Assembly: GCA_017550285.1 (NCBI GenBank) | Contig: JAFZPP010000005.1 | Coordinates: forward strand, 36,835-100,834 | Origin: Oscillospiraceae bacterium | GTDB lineage: Bacteria > Bacillota > Clostridia > Oscillospirales > Ruminococcaceae | Length of the DNA: 64,000 nucleotides | Reading direction: 5' to 3' | In this document: piece by piece, positions 1-9,460 of the stretch | Position numbering within the stretch: position 1 is the first letter of the stretch | Layout: every line of letters begins with the position of its first letter | Program-made: the position numbers and the translations under genes | Notes under the pieces: generated by a model | Told to the model about the DNA's origin: nothing | The model's database searches: none | The model's input: the letters and a program-made list of their open reading frames with translations, nothing else

Positions 1-1
1 C

Positions 2-418
2 GACGATGTGCTGATGAAGCTCTGGGATACAATTCCGCCCGCAGCACCGCGCTCCCTGACAGCGTATATCTCCGGTATTACGCGGAATCACGCACTGAAT
101 GTTCTCCGTGCAAAAAACAAAGCAAAGCGCGGCGGAAAGCAATATGATGCGGCGCTGGATGAGCTTTCACCCTATCTCAAATCAGACGAAGATATGGAGG
201 ACAGACTCGGAACAATCGCCTTGCAGGATGCCATTAACCGTTTTCTGGAAATGCTGCCGGAGGAAACGAGCATGATTTTTCTTGCACGGTATTATTCCAT
301 GCAGCCAATCAAGGAAATTGCTGCAAAGCATTCCTCAACCGTCGGGCGTGTGCAAATGATTTTGAAACGAACCAAAGAAAAGCTCCGTGCTTTTCTCAAA
401 GAGGAGGGTTTACTATGA
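2..418 (+). CDS. RNA polymerase sigma factor, ECF type (5' end cut by window)
   Basis: Sigma-70 family factor that directs RNA polymerase to a small regulon. The frame is open to the left edge, so the N-terminus is outside the window. What is left covers the end of region 2 (a DDVLMKLWDTIP stretch) and region 4 (EIAAKHSSTVGRVQMILKR, a helix-turn-helix). The protein ends in KEEGLL, just as the second sigma factor of this window at 26352-26915 does, so the two are paralogues. The stop codon overlaps the start of the next gene by four bases (ATGA), which is typical of a sigma/anti-sigma pair. Family assignment is firm; the regulon is unknown. Confidence 0.85.
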   Translation, partial: DDVLMKLWDTIPPAAPRSLTAYISGITRNHALNVLRAKNKAKRGGKQYDAALDELSPYLKSDEDMEDRLGTIALQDAINRFLEMLPEETSMIFLARYYSMQPIKEIAAKHSSTVGRVQMILKRTKEKLRAFLKEEGLL

Positions 419-1917
419 AGCCGCAGGATTTTATGGAAGCACTCGGCGGTGTATCGCAGGAAAAGCTGGATGCGCTGGCAAAATGGCAGGAAGCCGGAAC
501 GCCGATTACCGGCAAAGCGCCTGCGCAGGAAAAACGCATCATGCAGACTGCTGCCGAGCCTGTCCCCACACAAAGGAGGAGAGGAAATATGAAACAGAAT
601 ACGAGAAAGAAAGCATCCGTGCCGAGACTTTTCCCATGGAATATCGGTATTGGTGCAGCCGTTGTCGCCTGCGCGGTGATTGCGGTATCCATCGGAAAAG
701 AGGTCATCGGGCAGGAACGGCAAATGCAGGTTGGCAGCAATGCGGGAACATCCATGTCAGAGCAAATTGCTGAAAGCATAGCAGATGAGGTGAAGAACGA
801 AGAAGACTCGGATCTGTCGCTGCCGGATGAATGCACAGAGGTGCAGGCAACTGAACCCGAAACACTGCCAGAGCCGTTTTCCGCGTGGTACTGGGTCACC
901 TACGAGGGCAAATCCATCCCGCTGGACGGCATAACGGTTGACCTCATCCGCACCGCCGCAGACGGCGAAAAGTATCTGACCGGCGATCCGGAACAGAATC
1001 AGACCTCGCTTCGCACGCAGCTTTCAAAGGAATGGCTCGAAACCGGCTTTGACGAGCAGCAGATCACAGACCCAGTTTCCGGTACGGTCTTTTCCATTGA
1101 TCCGGATAATCCGGTGCAAGATATACTTTTTATCGGTGTGCCGGCAAGAGAAATGCCGAGCAATGTCGTGCGATGGGGGTATCATAACGGCACAATCACA
1201 CCGTCCGGCAAGCTGCATCTGGATTTCAGCGTGCAAACAGTTAGTGATACAGCTATCAAGGCGCTGGGTGCGGAATATGATGATGATACGAATTTCTACT
1301 TCTTCATTTCGATTCCGGAGGGTTCGATTCCGAAGCTGACAGACTGGGATATCACCTTCAGCACATTCTATACGGGTGCCGAGCCGGATGCGTACACCGC
1401 AGAGGCGCCGGAGAAAGTCGGGTTTGACGGCATGGATCGTATGCACGCATGGCTCAGCGAACAGCCGGAGAGCGAAAGCTACTGGTACAGCGTGCTCGGC
1501 GCAAAGCATATCACCCCGGTTCCGGAGGAGCAGCCGGGCACAGTGACACTCACGGACATCTCTGCATGCCCAATCGAAGAACCGCCGCTTGAGAACAAGC
1601 CGATTGTCTCTGTCTTAGAATGCGGAGACATTGATAACATCACGCTGGTGCTGCCGATACATGATGCGGATGCCGCAGTCGCACTGAGCGATCTTCATGT
1701 TTCCGCAGACGGCATTCTCTCGCTGACGCTGAACGAGTATTACGAAAAGCACGGTGTTGACCTGACACAGGATACTGCAAGTTATCAGTGGGTGCTGGGT
1801 GTTCCGCACGGCAGCCTGCCGGAGATTAAAGACATAGATATTAGTCGTGTGAATTGTGACGATGAAGATGCTTTTATACAGATTGCCGGTCAGCTTTGCA
1901 CCGTGACCATTGAATAA
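415..1917 (+). CDS. Probable membrane anti-sigma factor with large extracytoplasmic domain
   Basis: A 500-residue single-pass membrane protein coupled to the preceding sigma gene by an ATGA overlap. Residues 1 to about 70 are cytoplasmic and would hold the sigma-binding part. One membrane segment follows at about residues 77-95 (IGIGAAVVACAVIAVSIG). The remaining 400 residues lie outside and are rich in acidic and proline-linked segments, with no enzyme motif I recognise. The first residues (MKPQDFMEALGGV) resemble those of the second anti-sigma protein at 26912-28123. The anti-sigma role is inferred from coupling, topology and this parallel, not from a recognised zinc motif. A hairpin terminator follows. 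Confidence 0.65.
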   Translation: MKPQDFMEALGGVSQEKLDALAKWQEAGTPITGKAPAQEKRIMQTAAEPVPTQRRRGNMKQNTRKKASVPRLFPWNIGIGAAVVACAVIAVSIGKEVIGQERQMQVGSNAGTSMSEQIAESIADEVKNEEDSDLSLPDECTEVQATEPETLPEPFSAWYWVTYEGKSIPLDGITVDLIRTAADGEKYLTGDPEQNQTSLRTQLSKEWLETGFDEQQITDPVSGTVFSIDPDNPVQDILFIGVPAREMPSNVVRWGYHNGTITPSGKLHLDFSVQTVSDTAIKALGAEYDDDTNFYFFISIPEGSIPKLTDWDITFSTFYTGAEPDAYTAEAPEKVGFDGMDRMHAWLSEQPESESYWYSVLGAKHITPVPEEQPGTVTLTDISACPIEEPPLENKPIVSVLECGDIDNITLVLPIHDADAAVALSDLHVSADGILSLTLNEYYEKHGVDLTQDTASYQWVLGVPHGSLPEIKDIDISRVNCDDEDAFIQIAGQLCTVTIE

Positions 1918-1927
1918 GCCAATCCAA

Positions 1928-1957
1928 GGGCGTGCCTGCGGGTGCGCCCGTATTTTT
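1928..1957 (+). terminator. Rho-independent terminator of the first sigma/anti-sigma pair
   Basis: A GGGCG/CGCCC stem is followed by TATTTTT, eleven bases after the anti-sigma stop codon. A second, perfect 9-bp hairpin (GCCGCCGGT / ACCGGCGGC, 1974-2004) lies just downstream but lacks a good T run. Confidence 0.6.
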
Positions 1958-2080
1958 CCGTATGAGACAAATCGCCGCCGGTGTGCATGAAACATACCGG
2001 CGGCTGTTGCTATTATGTTCGAAGAAGTGTTTTGTGAAATACAATACCCTTTCAGCTTTACTGTGGGGTGACAATCGAAT

Positions 2081-2133
2081 TTACATTTTGTTTACCTTGC
2101 GATGAATACTTGATGCTCTTTTTCCGTTACAAT
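2081..2133 (+). promoter_or_regulatory. Response-regulator operator and promoter, copy 1
   Basis: Bases 2081-2116 contain TTACATTTTGT followed 11 bases later by TTACCTTGCGA and then by TGAATACTTGATGC. The same 36-bp block occurs at 5863-5898 with 33 matches. Direct TTTACA-like repeats one helical turn apart are the usual binding pattern of OmpR-family regulators. A -10 box TACAAT (2128-2133) lies 11 bases beyond the block and no good -35 is present, as expected for an activated promoter. It precedes the lipoprotein-regulator-kinase genes, so autoregulation is likely. The operator role is inferred. Confidence 0.65.
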
Positions 2134-2195
2134 AGTCTTATAAGGTTTGATTTATATACCGGGATGTGGTATACTATGGAAAAGGAGTGCAAACG

Positions 2196-3812
2196 ATGAA
2201 ACAGGGAAGATTCATTGCGGCGGCACTGGCGATGCTCCTGCTTGCGGGCTGCGCCGAAAATCCGGATTCGGATATCGTGATTCACAAGGATATGGAAAAG
2301 GTCATTGACGAAGCGCAGCAGACCGATGAAAGCAAGGCAGATGTCGAGGAGCTTCGGCAATATGACAGCTACACCGCCGATATTGAAAACGAAAGCCTGC
2401 GTGTCAGCATTCACGCAGATGCAAAGGTGGATATCCCGCAAACGGACAAGCTCTCAATTTTCCGCGTGAAGCAGCATGAATTCACGCAGGATGATGTCGA
2501 TGCGGTGCGGGCGGCTTTGCTCGGCGATACAGAGCTGTATGACGGCGTGCTCATGACGCAGAAAACAAAAGCTGAACTTGAACCGGAGATCGCCTATGTC
2601 CGTGAACAAATGGATGCAGAAATCGCCAAAGTCCCGAAGGACGATGCAGAAGAACATGACCGCGAAGTCATGATAGAGGAATGGCAGAGGTTTCTTGACA
2701 GATTGCAGACGCAATATGAAGCCGCGCCGTTTGAAACCCAAAAAGTTATTTCGGACGGCAAGCTGCAAAATGCCGCGGAAATGCTGCAAAAAGGTGAAAG
2801 CCCGGAATACTGGAGATGGCAGAATGACCTTGAATGCAAGGAATCCATCATGCTGCGCAATGCGGACAATACCGCCGTGTTCTATGCGCAGAACAACCCG
2901 AATTACAGCAACAAAATCTGCTTCCGGACATCGCCGGTCGGGTCAGAGGAATACGGCGGTGTCACGGTGATGACCGACTCGCTGGATGCAAAAACAAAGA
3001 ACGGCATTGACGATCCGTTTCTCGATCATCGCGGGGATTTACAGGGAGTCAAGGTCGAGCCGATGCCCGGTGATTCCTGTACGCTGACCCGCGAACAGGC
3101 AGAGCAGCAGGCACTGGCATTTTTGCAGCAGATCGGTCAGGCGGATTTCGCCTGCTTCGAGGGCGGCAGATATGCGGAATATCTCATGGTTGCTCGCAAT
3201 GCTGACGATGACCGCCGCTATTACCGCACCTGCTGGATTCTGCGCTATTGCAGAGAGATCGGCGGCGTACTGCTGGAACAGAACAGCGGCATGAAATACG
3301 GAGAAACCGGCTCAGGCGAGGACTACAAAAAACATCTCTGGCCGCCGGAAATGATCGAGCTGCATATCAATGATGCGGGCATCGTCTGGCTGGACTGGCA
3401 TGCGCCGCTTGAGATCGCGGAAACGGTCGTGGATCATACTGCGCTGAAGCCGTTTTCAGATATCTGCGGGACATTTGAAAAAATGATGCCGATTATCGCA
3501 GCACCGCCGGAGCAGGCGTATACACCGGTTTCGGAGAACAACAGCTCAGATATAAAGATGACGGAGATACCCGGAGAGCCGCCCGAACAGGCGGAAGCGG
3601 AGCTTTCGACCGAGATCAGCATCGACCGCGTGACACTGAGCTATTCGCGCATCAGCGAAAAGGACAGCTTTGATACCGGTCTGATTGTGCCGGTCTGGGG
3701 CTTTCTCGGCAGCCGGAAGGATTATAACAATTTTCATGAAGCAATATACGGCGTGCAGATGGCGGTCAATGCGATCGACGGCTCGGTCATAGATTCTGCA
3801 CTCGGCTATTAA
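2196..3812 (+). CDS. Lipoprotein of a two-component locus, unknown function
   Basis: A 538-residue exported lipoprotein. The start at 2196 is chosen because AAAGGAG sits 8 bases upstream and because it gives a clean lipoprotein signal: hydrophobic residues 6-15, then LLAG before Cys19. The frame is open to an ATG at 2166, but that would put ten non-signal residues in front. The mature part is acidic, has a C-terminal region with paired repeats, and carries no catalytic motif I recognise. It lies 12 bases before the response regulator gene and shares its promoter. A sensing or accessory role for the kinase, in the outer face of the membrane, is plausible but inferred from position only. Confidence 0.75.
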   Translation: MKQGRFIAAALAMLLLAGCAENPDSDIVIHKDMEKVIDEAQQTDESKADVEELRQYDSYTADIENESLRVSIHADAKVDIPQTDKLSIFRVKQHEFTQDDVDAVRAALLGDTELYDGVLMTQKTKAELEPEIAYVREQMDAEIAKVPKDDAEEHDREVMIEEWQRFLDRLQTQYEAAPFETQKVISDGKLQNAAEMLQKGESPEYWRWQNDLECKESIMLRNADNTAVFYAQNNPNYSNKICFRTSPVGSEEYGGVTVMTDSLDAKTKNGIDDPFLDHRGDLQGVKVEPMPGDSCTLTREQAEQQALAFLQQIGQADFACFEGGRYAEYLMVARNADDDRRYYRTCWILRYCREIGGVLLEQNSGMKYGETGSGEDYKKHLWPPEMIELHINDAGIVWLDWHAPLEIAETVVDHTALKPFSDICGTFEKMMPIIAAPPEQAYTPVSENNSSDIKMTEIPGEPPEQAEAELSTEISIDRVTLSYSRISEKDSFDTGLIVPVWGFLGSRKDYNNFHEAIYGVQMAVNAIDGSVIDSALGY

Positions 3813-3824
3813 AGGAGAAAATCA

Positions 3825-4490
3825 ATGTCAAAACGAATCCTGATCGCGGAGGATGACGAAGCGATCGCAAAGCTCATTGCCATGAATCTGAAAGCGGCGG
3901 GCATGGAACCGGTGATCTTTCCGGACGGCGAATCGGCGGCGGAATCCCTGCCCGCCGATCACCGCTACGATCTGGCGCTGCTCGATATCATGATGCCGAA
4001 AAAGGATGGCTTTGCGCTGTTTCAGGACATCAAACCCTACGGCATCCCCGTCATCTTCCTCACTGCAAAGGATGACCTCACATCCAAAATTACTGGCTTG
4101 CAGGACGGCGCGGAGGATTATATCGTCAAGCCATTTGAAATGCTCGAACTGCTTGTGCGCATGGAAAAAGTCATGAGCCGGACAAAACAGCCCGCAGGCA
4201 CGCTGAATGTCTGCGGGCTGACGGTGCGTCTGGACGAGCACCGCATTTTGCGTGGAGGCACCGAAATCCCGCTGAAACCGATGGAATTTGAGCTGTTTGT
4301 GATGCTCGCAAAGCACAAAAACACGGCAATTTCCCGCGAAGATCTGCTCTCGATGGTCTGGGGCGTGAATTATCTCGGCGAAACACGGACAGTCGATGTG
4401 CATATCGGGCAGCTCCGTAAAAAGCTCGGTTTGCAAAAGCAGATCGTCACCGTGCCGAAAATCGGCTATCGCCTGGAGGACGACCAATGA
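3825..4490 (+). CDS. OmpR-family response regulator
   Basis: A 221-residue DNA-binding response regulator. The receiver domain (about 1-118) has the acidic pair Asp10/Asp11, the phosphorylation site Asp54 in LLDIMMPKKDG, Thr80 and Lys102 in DYIVKPF. The winged-helix domain (about 125-220) has the ending VTVPKIGYRLE typical of the OmpR/PhoB group. The start has AAAGGAG upstream. The stop overlaps the kinase start (ATGA). Its likely targets are the two repeat-bearing promoters at 2081-2133 and 5863-5916, which would make it control both its own operon and the ABC transporter operon downstream. Confidence 0.92.
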   Translation: MSKRILIAEDDEAIAKLIAMNLKAAGMEPVIFPDGESAAESLPADHRYDLALLDIMMPKKDGFALFQDIKPYGIPVIFLTAKDDLTSKITGLQDGAEDYIVKPFEMLELLVRMEKVMSRTKQPAGTLNVCGLTVRLDEHRILRGGTEIPLKPMEFELFVMLAKHKNTAISREDLLSMVWGVNYLGETRTVDVHIGQLRKKLGLQKQIVTVPKIGYRLEDDQ

Positions 4491-5851
4491 AGCTGCGCAC
4501 GAGAATCACGCTGATCGCGGCGCTTGTGATTCTGTTTGCCGCGGCGGTCAGCGACAGCATCATCTGGGGAATTTGCCGCCGCACCCTGATGCGTGAGGCG
4601 GAGCAGACCGTTTATGCAAAAATGCTTTCGCTGCAAACGGACTATCTGGATTTTAACGCGCAGTCGCACGGCATTCTGAGCGATGCTGAGCAGCGATTTT
4701 TCTTCAAGCAACGCGGCGATGACTATGTGATCTGTCTGGACGGCGCTGCCGAAATCTTCAATCAGACGATTCTCACGCCGTCCGATCTGCGGGGAATGGA
4801 AACGACCGAATATGCGAATTCGTTTTCCGTATCGCACGGTTTCCTGCAAAGCAGCGGACACAGACTGCTGATTGCAAAGGGCGAATCTGCGGGACTGACG
4901 CTCTATGCGGTGCATGATCTTGCCGATGTGACGCGGCGTCTGCGGCTGCTTGCGCTGGGAATGCTCGGCGTATTGCTCTGTGTCTGTATTCCGGCAGTGA
5001 TCGTGCTGTATCTGCTGTTGCACCGGACGATGAAGCCGCTCGGCAGTCTTTCAGATAGTGCGAAACAGATCGCCGCGGGTGCGTATGAAGAACGCGCGGC
5101 CGTATCCGGGAATGATGAAATCGGTCTGCTTGCGCAGGATTTCAACCTCATGGCAGACGCGGTGCAGGAGAAAATCAATGCTCTGGCAGAATCCGAGCAG
5201 CGAAAAACGATGTTCATGGCGGATTTTTCGCATGAGCTGAAAACGCCGCTGACCGCGATTTCCGGCTATGCACAGACGCTCCGGACGGTGAAGCTCTCCG
5301 AGGAAGACAAAGCCGAAGCGCTCGGCTATATCTATTCCGAAAGCAAGCGGCTCGACCGTCTTGCAAAGAAAATGATGCGCCTGATGCAGCTTGACCGTAC
5401 CGAATCGCTGCAAATGCTGCCGGTTGACAATCGGGAACTGCTGGATGCGGTGCTTGCAACCTGTCAGCCTGCGGCGCGTGCAAAGGACATCACATTGCAG
5501 ATCGAAAAATGCAGCGGCATAGTGCGCGGTGATTTTGATTTGCTGCACGATGCGCTCTGCAATCTGACGGATAACGCGGTCAAGGCGAGCAAACAGGGAA
5601 AGACCGTTCGGCTGTCAGCGGAACTAGACAATCTGACGGTCACGGACGAGGGCTGCGGCATTCCGCCGGAGGAGATCAAAAACCTCACAGAGCCGTTTTA
5701 TATGGTCGATAAATCCCGTAGCCGACAATCGGGCGGGGCGGGACTAGGACTGTCACTGGTGAAGCAAATCGTACAGCTTCACGGGGCAAATCTGGAGATA
5801 GAAAGCACACTCGGCAAAGGAACACAAATCCACCTGCGATTTTCAGAATAA
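4487..5851 (+). CDS. Membrane sensor histidine kinase
   Basis: A 454-residue kinase that should phosphorylate the regulator encoded just upstream. Membrane segments are at about residues 9-29 and 153-177, with an extracytoplasmic sensing domain of about 120 residues between them. A HAMP linker follows (about 178-231), then the dimerisation domain with the phospho-acceptor His249 in DFSHELKTPLTAISG. The ATPase domain shows the N box (NLTDNAVKAS, about 358), DEGCGIPPEE and GGAGLGLSLVK. The large outer loop fits detection of an extracellular compound or envelope damage. The ligand cannot be read from the sequence. Confidence 0.92.
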   Translation: MKLRTRITLIAALVILFAAAVSDSIIWGICRRTLMREAEQTVYAKMLSLQTDYLDFNAQSHGILSDAEQRFFFKQRGDDYVICLDGAAEIFNQTILTPSDLRGMETTEYANSFSVSHGFLQSSGHRLLIAKGESAGLTLYAVHDLADVTRRLRLLALGMLGVLLCVCIPAVIVLYLLLHRTMKPLGSLSDSAKQIAAGAYEERAAVSGNDEIGLLAQDFNLMADAVQEKINALAESEQRKTMFMADFSHELKTPLTAISGYAQTLRTVKLSEEDKAEALGYIYSESKRLDRLAKKMMRLMQLDRTESLQMLPVDNRELLDAVLATCQPAARAKDITLQIEKCSGIVRGDFDLLHDALCNLTDNAVKASKQGKTVRLSAELDNLTVTDEGCGIPPEEIKNLTEPFYMVDKSRSRQSGGAGLGLSLVKQIVQLHGANLEIESTLGKGTQIHLRFSE

Positions 5852-5862
5852 TAGGCTCCCAC

Positions 5863-5916
5863 TTACATTTTGTTTACATTTCGCTGAATACTTGATGCAT
5901 TAAAATCTGCTATCAT
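5863..5916 (+). promoter_or_regulatory. Response-regulator operator and promoter, copy 2
   Basis: Bases 5863-5898 read TTACATTTTGT / TTACATTTCGC / TGAATACTTGA with 11-base spacing, and match 33 of 36 bases with the block at 2081-2116. A -10 box TATCAT (5911-5916) lies 12 bases beyond, again without a convincing -35. It stands 12 bases after the kinase stop and in front of the ABC transporter genes, marking a second, regulated transcription unit. Confidence 0.65.
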
Positions 5917-5951
5917 TATGGTAGCAGATTTTTGTTTTCGGGGGTGAATGC

Positions 5952-6575
5952 ATGAACAGCTTGCTGAATGATCTATACCGCGCTGTTGTTTCGGTACTGT
6001 TTTTCTGTGCGGTTCTGCTGCAATTTCTAATCTTGCAATACAGCGGATTTGACAGCGAGCTGTATCGCATGAGCGTTCCGCTGGTCTGCACATTTCCGTT
6101 TTCGTGCGCATGGCTTGATGAATCCCGCAGCGGCTTTATAAGACTTGCTCTGCACCGCACCTCTGTTTTCTGGTATATCGCCGGAAAATTTACAGCCTGC
6201 GCGGTTTCGGGCGGGTTTGCGGAATGGCTTGCAGCGTTCATCTATACGAAAATACAGCATCAGCCAATGCCGGAAAATGCTGCACTGATCTTTTTCTGCG
6301 GCTCGTTCTGGGCGGGTATCTCTGCCCTGCTCGCGGCAGCGACCGGCAGCAAGTATTCCGCATACGGCGGCGCATTTGTCGTGTGTTATTTCCTTGTTAT
6401 CCTGCATGAGCGGTATGTGCCGTACTGTCAGTATCTTGATCCGTTTGAATGGCTCGCGCCCAAGTCTGTCTGGATGTTCGATGAGTCCGGTATCCGCATG
6501 ATGCTTGGCGGCATGACCGTGCTGAGCGGTCTGATCTATGCGATTATTCTGGAAAGGAGGATTTCTCATGGCTGA
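5952..6575 (+). CDS. ABC-2 type membrane subunit
   Basis: A 207-residue, very hydrophobic protein with about six membrane segments, starting with VVSVLFFCAVLLQFLILQ. No ATP-binding motif is present. It resembles the short permease subunits of exporters that confer immunity to antimicrobial peptides, and is followed by a second permease and an ATPase. The reading frame overlaps the next gene by eight bases. The ribosome site is weak (GGGGGTG). Substrate is unknown. Confidence 0.7.
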   Translation: MNSLLNDLYRAVVSVLFFCAVLLQFLILQYSGFDSELYRMSVPLVCTFPFSCAWLDESRSGFIRLALHRTSVFWYIAGKFTACAVSGGFAEWLAAFIYTKIQHQPMPENAALIFFCGSFWAGISALLAAATGSKYSAYGGAFVVCYFLVILHERYVPYCQYLDPFEWLAPKSVWMFDESGIRMMLGGMTVLSGLIYAIILERRISHG

Positions 6576-7464
6576 CGCACTCCGGCAGATTCTAATATTG
6601 ACGGCGACGGGATTCCGGCGCTGGCGCAGATCACCGCAGATCTGGCTGGCGTTCGGGCTGGGGTTTGTCGCCTGCTTCCTGCTGACGGATAAAGCCGTGC
6701 AGTTTGCGCGGGCGCACGACACCGTTCTGCAAATCTTCGAGCCGTTTATCTGGACATTCGGGGATGCAAAATCCATTCTGCTGATTTCGCTCTGCCTACT
6801 GCTGTTATTTGCGGATATGCCGCAGCTCGGCGCGGAGGTTCCGCTGCTGCTCATCCGCACAACGCGACGCCGCTGGATGGCATCACAAATCCTGTATCTG
6901 GCGCTCTCTACGCTGATTTTTACCGCATTTCTGCTGCTTTCGAGCTGTCTGCTCTGTGCGCAGTATGGTTATCCCGCGAACATCTGGAGCGAAACGGCGG
7001 CGATTCTCAGCTATTCTTCAATCGGGCAGCAAATCGCCGTGCCGACATTTGTCAAGGTGCTGGAGCTGACCTATCCCTACCCCTGCACCGCGCATATTTT
7101 CCTGCTGATGCTCGGATATTCGATGACGCTTACCGGTTTGATGTTTCTCGGAAATCTGCTGAAAGCACGGCTCGGCATGATCTTCGGTATTGTGTTCAGC
7201 GGTTTCGGATTTTTCCTCAATCCGGATATTGTTTCACAGTGGTTTCATTTGTCGATCTACCAGTCCCGTAAGGCTAATATCCTATTCGGCTGGCTCTCGC
7301 CGCTCAATCACGCGACCTATTATATGCACAATTTCGGCTATGACAATCTACCTCGGCTGAAAACATCCTATCTGATATTTGCAGGAACAGCAACGGTGCT
7401 CTTTCTTCTCGCCTTCCGGCGGTCGAAGAAATACGCATTTCACTTTACGGGAACGGAGCGATGA
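6568..7464 (+). CDS. ABC-2 type membrane subunit
   Basis: A 298-residue polytopic protein with about six membrane segments; a first cytoplasmic stretch carries RRWRRSPQIW. The start at 6568 has a full AAAGGAGG eight bases upstream and is preferred over an in-frame ATG ten codons earlier. The gene overlaps the preceding permease by eight bases and the ATPase by four (ATGA), so the three subunits are probably made in fixed ratio. It most likely pairs with the shorter permease to form the membrane channel of one exporter. Confidence 0.75.
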   Translation: MADALRQILILTATGFRRWRRSPQIWLAFGLGFVACFLLTDKAVQFARAHDTVLQIFEPFIWTFGDAKSILLISLCLLLLFADMPQLGAEVPLLLIRTTRRRWMASQILYLALSTLIFTAFLLLSSCLLCAQYGYPANIWSETAAILSYSSIGQQIAVPTFVKVLELTYPYPCTAHIFLLMLGYSMTLTGLMFLGNLLKARLGMIFGIVFSGFGFFLNPDIVSQWFHLSIYQSRKANILFGWLSPLNHATYYMHNFGYDNLPRLKTSYLIFAGTATVLFLLAFRRSKKYAFHFTGTER

Positions 7465-8099
7465 ATATGAATGAGAATACGGGCATTTCGGCAATGCATA
7501 TCTATAAATCATTCGGGAAGGAAACCGTGCTGCGAGATGTGTCGCTGACGGTGAAACGCGGGGAGATCGCGGGGCTGGTCGGTAACAACGGCAGCGGCAA
7601 AACAGTCCTGATGAAATGCATCTGCGGCTTTCTGCGCCCTGAGCGCGGCGAGATCACGGTCTGCGGCAAGCGTATCGGCAAGGACTGCGACTTTCCGGAA
7701 AGTCTGGGACTGATTATCGAAACACCGGGCTTTCTGCCGTCCCTGTCCGGCTACCGCAGTCTGCGTACACTTGCAGCACTGCGCGGCAAGATCGGCAAAG
7801 CAGAAATTCTGGATACGCTGCGACGTGTCGGGCTGTATGATGCGCGGCGAAAATCCGTCGGGAAATATTCACTCGGTATGCGACAGCGGCTCGGCATCGC
7901 ACAAGCGATTATGGAAAACCCGGATGTGCTGATTCTCGATGAGCCGTTTAACGGGTTGGATGCAGCAACCGTCGCGGAGATGCGCACGCTGCTGCTCGAC
8001 CTGAAAGCACAGGGCAAGACGATCCTGCTTGCAAGCCATAATGCGGAGGACATCCGCACACTCTGCGACTTCGTGCATGAAATGGAGGTGACCGTATGA
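7461..8099 (+). CDS. ABC transporter ATP-binding protein
   Basis: A 212-residue ATPase with Walker A GNNGSGKT (41-48), the signature YSLGMRQRLG (about 136-145), Walker B VLILDEPFNGLD (about 155-166) and the switch histidine in LLASHNAED. It is short for the family and lacks a C-terminal extension. It drives the exporter formed by the two permeases before it. The reading frame is coupled by ATGA overlaps at both ends. The closest general type is the CcmA / lantibiotic-immunity group, judged by motif style only. Confidence 0.92.
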   Translation: MNMNENTGISAMHIYKSFGKETVLRDVSLTVKRGEIAGLVGNNGSGKTVLMKCICGFLRPERGEITVCGKRIGKDCDFPESLGLIIETPGFLPSLSGYRSLRTLAALRGKIGKAEILDTLRRVGLYDARRKSVGKYSLGMRQRLGIAQAIMENPDVLILDEPFNGLDAATVAEMRTLLLDLKAQGKTILLASHNAEDIRTLCDFVHEMEVTV

Positions 8100-9460
8100 A
8101 GCTTATTCCAATTCTGACAGCATTTGTTTGCGCCTGTACGCTTGGTGTCTCCGCATTTGCGGAAGAACTGCCAGCTGAGACAGAGATACCGGAAATCGTA
8201 CCGAAAGCCGCGCCCGTTCTGCAAATCGACAATTCACATATCTACGGATTTATGGAACAAAGCTACGCGCAGGGCTACGAGCCGCTGACCGACGGCGGCT
8301 ATGCGGTCATCGTACTGCCGCTCTGCTGTGCGGATGACGAAAAGCCGGAATCGCTGCGGGTTTCTGTCGGGCTGGATGCGGGCAGCGCGGCATTTATCGT
8401 GAAGAATTACGAGCAGACTGTTCCGCTGGCAATGCATACCGCAAATGACGGCACAGAGCAGGAAATCTATCTTGCCGAATTCTGGCTGGAACTTTCGCCG
8501 GAGCGTGTCAACGGCTGTTATCCGGTGCAGATTCAGGTTGAAGATTTCAGCGCATACACAGTCTTTGTCAACATCACCGACGGCATTGACCCGAATGCCA
8601 AAGAACCCGAACCGCCTGTCACAACACCGCCGGAAGAACCGGTCATTTTACAGCCAAAAATTCTGATTCAGCGCATTTCCGGCGGGGAGATTGAAGCAGG
8701 AGAAACTGCGGAACTGCATATCACGCTAAAAAACACTTCTCATACAGAGACTCTCCAAAACCTGACCGTGACCGCATCTACGCCGGAGCATCTGACGCTT
8801 GAGGCTGCTGCTGATATGCTGTATTTTGAGCGTATCCCCGCCGATGCGGAATTTGAGGCGGTATTTCGCTGCAAGACCGCTGCCGATACCCCTGCCGGCA
8901 CCTATGATCTCCCGCTGCAATTTGATTTCGCATATGGCAAAGGCATGACCGGCACAGGCAGCGGCAAGGCACGCATCACAGTCGGGCAACCGGTGAAAAT
9001 GGAATTTCCGCTTGTTGCTATTCCGGCGGAAGCGGTCGTTTCGGATCGTCTAGAGCTGCACTTGCAGGCACTTAATCTTGGTACGGCTCCCGTCTCGAAT
9101 GTCCGCGCTGAACTGTCGGCAGACGGACTGCTGCCGGAAGGTACCGCGTTTATCGGCATGGTCACAGGCGGTACATCCGCTGACGCAGTGCTAAATGTGC
9201 AGGTATCCTCTAAGCACGGCGCGGATCCTTACGGTGAGACAAACGGACAGATCATCTTCACATATACTGATGAATCCGGCGCAGACCATACCGAAACGCA
9301 GAATTTCTCGATCACGCTGAAATCGCCGTTCTCAAATCACACAGCAGAACCGAAACAGGCGGATTCTCACGCATGGGTGTGGATTATGGCAGGTATCGGC
9401 GGCGCGATTCTACTGCTTTCTGCTGTGCTTATCTTCCGGAGAAAACGGGGTGCATCATGA
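8096..9460 (+). CDS. Secreted, membrane-anchored NEW3/CARDB-like protein
   Basis: A 454-residue surface protein. It has a signal peptide (residues 1 to about 22, ending AFA), a proline-rich spacer near residue 170, and two successive beta-sandwich domains. The second part has the pattern AGETAELHITLKNTS and TPAGTYDLPLQFDFAYG seen in NEW3/CARDB families. A C-terminal membrane helix follows (about 427-446) with a basic tail RRKRGAS. It is coupled by ATGA overlaps to the ATPase before it and the membrane protein after it, so it belongs to the exporter. A role as extracytoplasmic substrate- or wall-binding partner is inferred. Confidence 0.7.
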   Translation: MKLIPILTAFVCACTLGVSAFAEELPAETEIPEIVPKAAPVLQIDNSHIYGFMEQSYAQGYEPLTDGGYAVIVLPLCCADDEKPESLRVSVGLDAGSAAFIVKNYEQTVPLAMHTANDGTEQEIYLAEFWLELSPERVNGCYPVQIQVEDFSAYTVFVNITDGIDPNAKEPEPPVTTPPEEPVILQPKILIQRISGGEIEAGETAELHITLKNTSHTETLQNLTVTASTPEHLTLEAAADMLYFERIPADAEFEAVFRCKTAADTPAGTYDLPLQFDFAYGKGMTGTGSGKARITVGQPVKMEFPLVAIPAEAVVSDRLELHLQALNLGTAPVSNVRAELSADGLLPEGTAFIGMVTGGTSADAVLNVQVSSKHGADPYGETNGQIIFTYTDESGADHTETQNFSITLKSPFSNHTAEPKQADSHAWVWIMAGIGGAILLLSAVLIFRRKRGAS

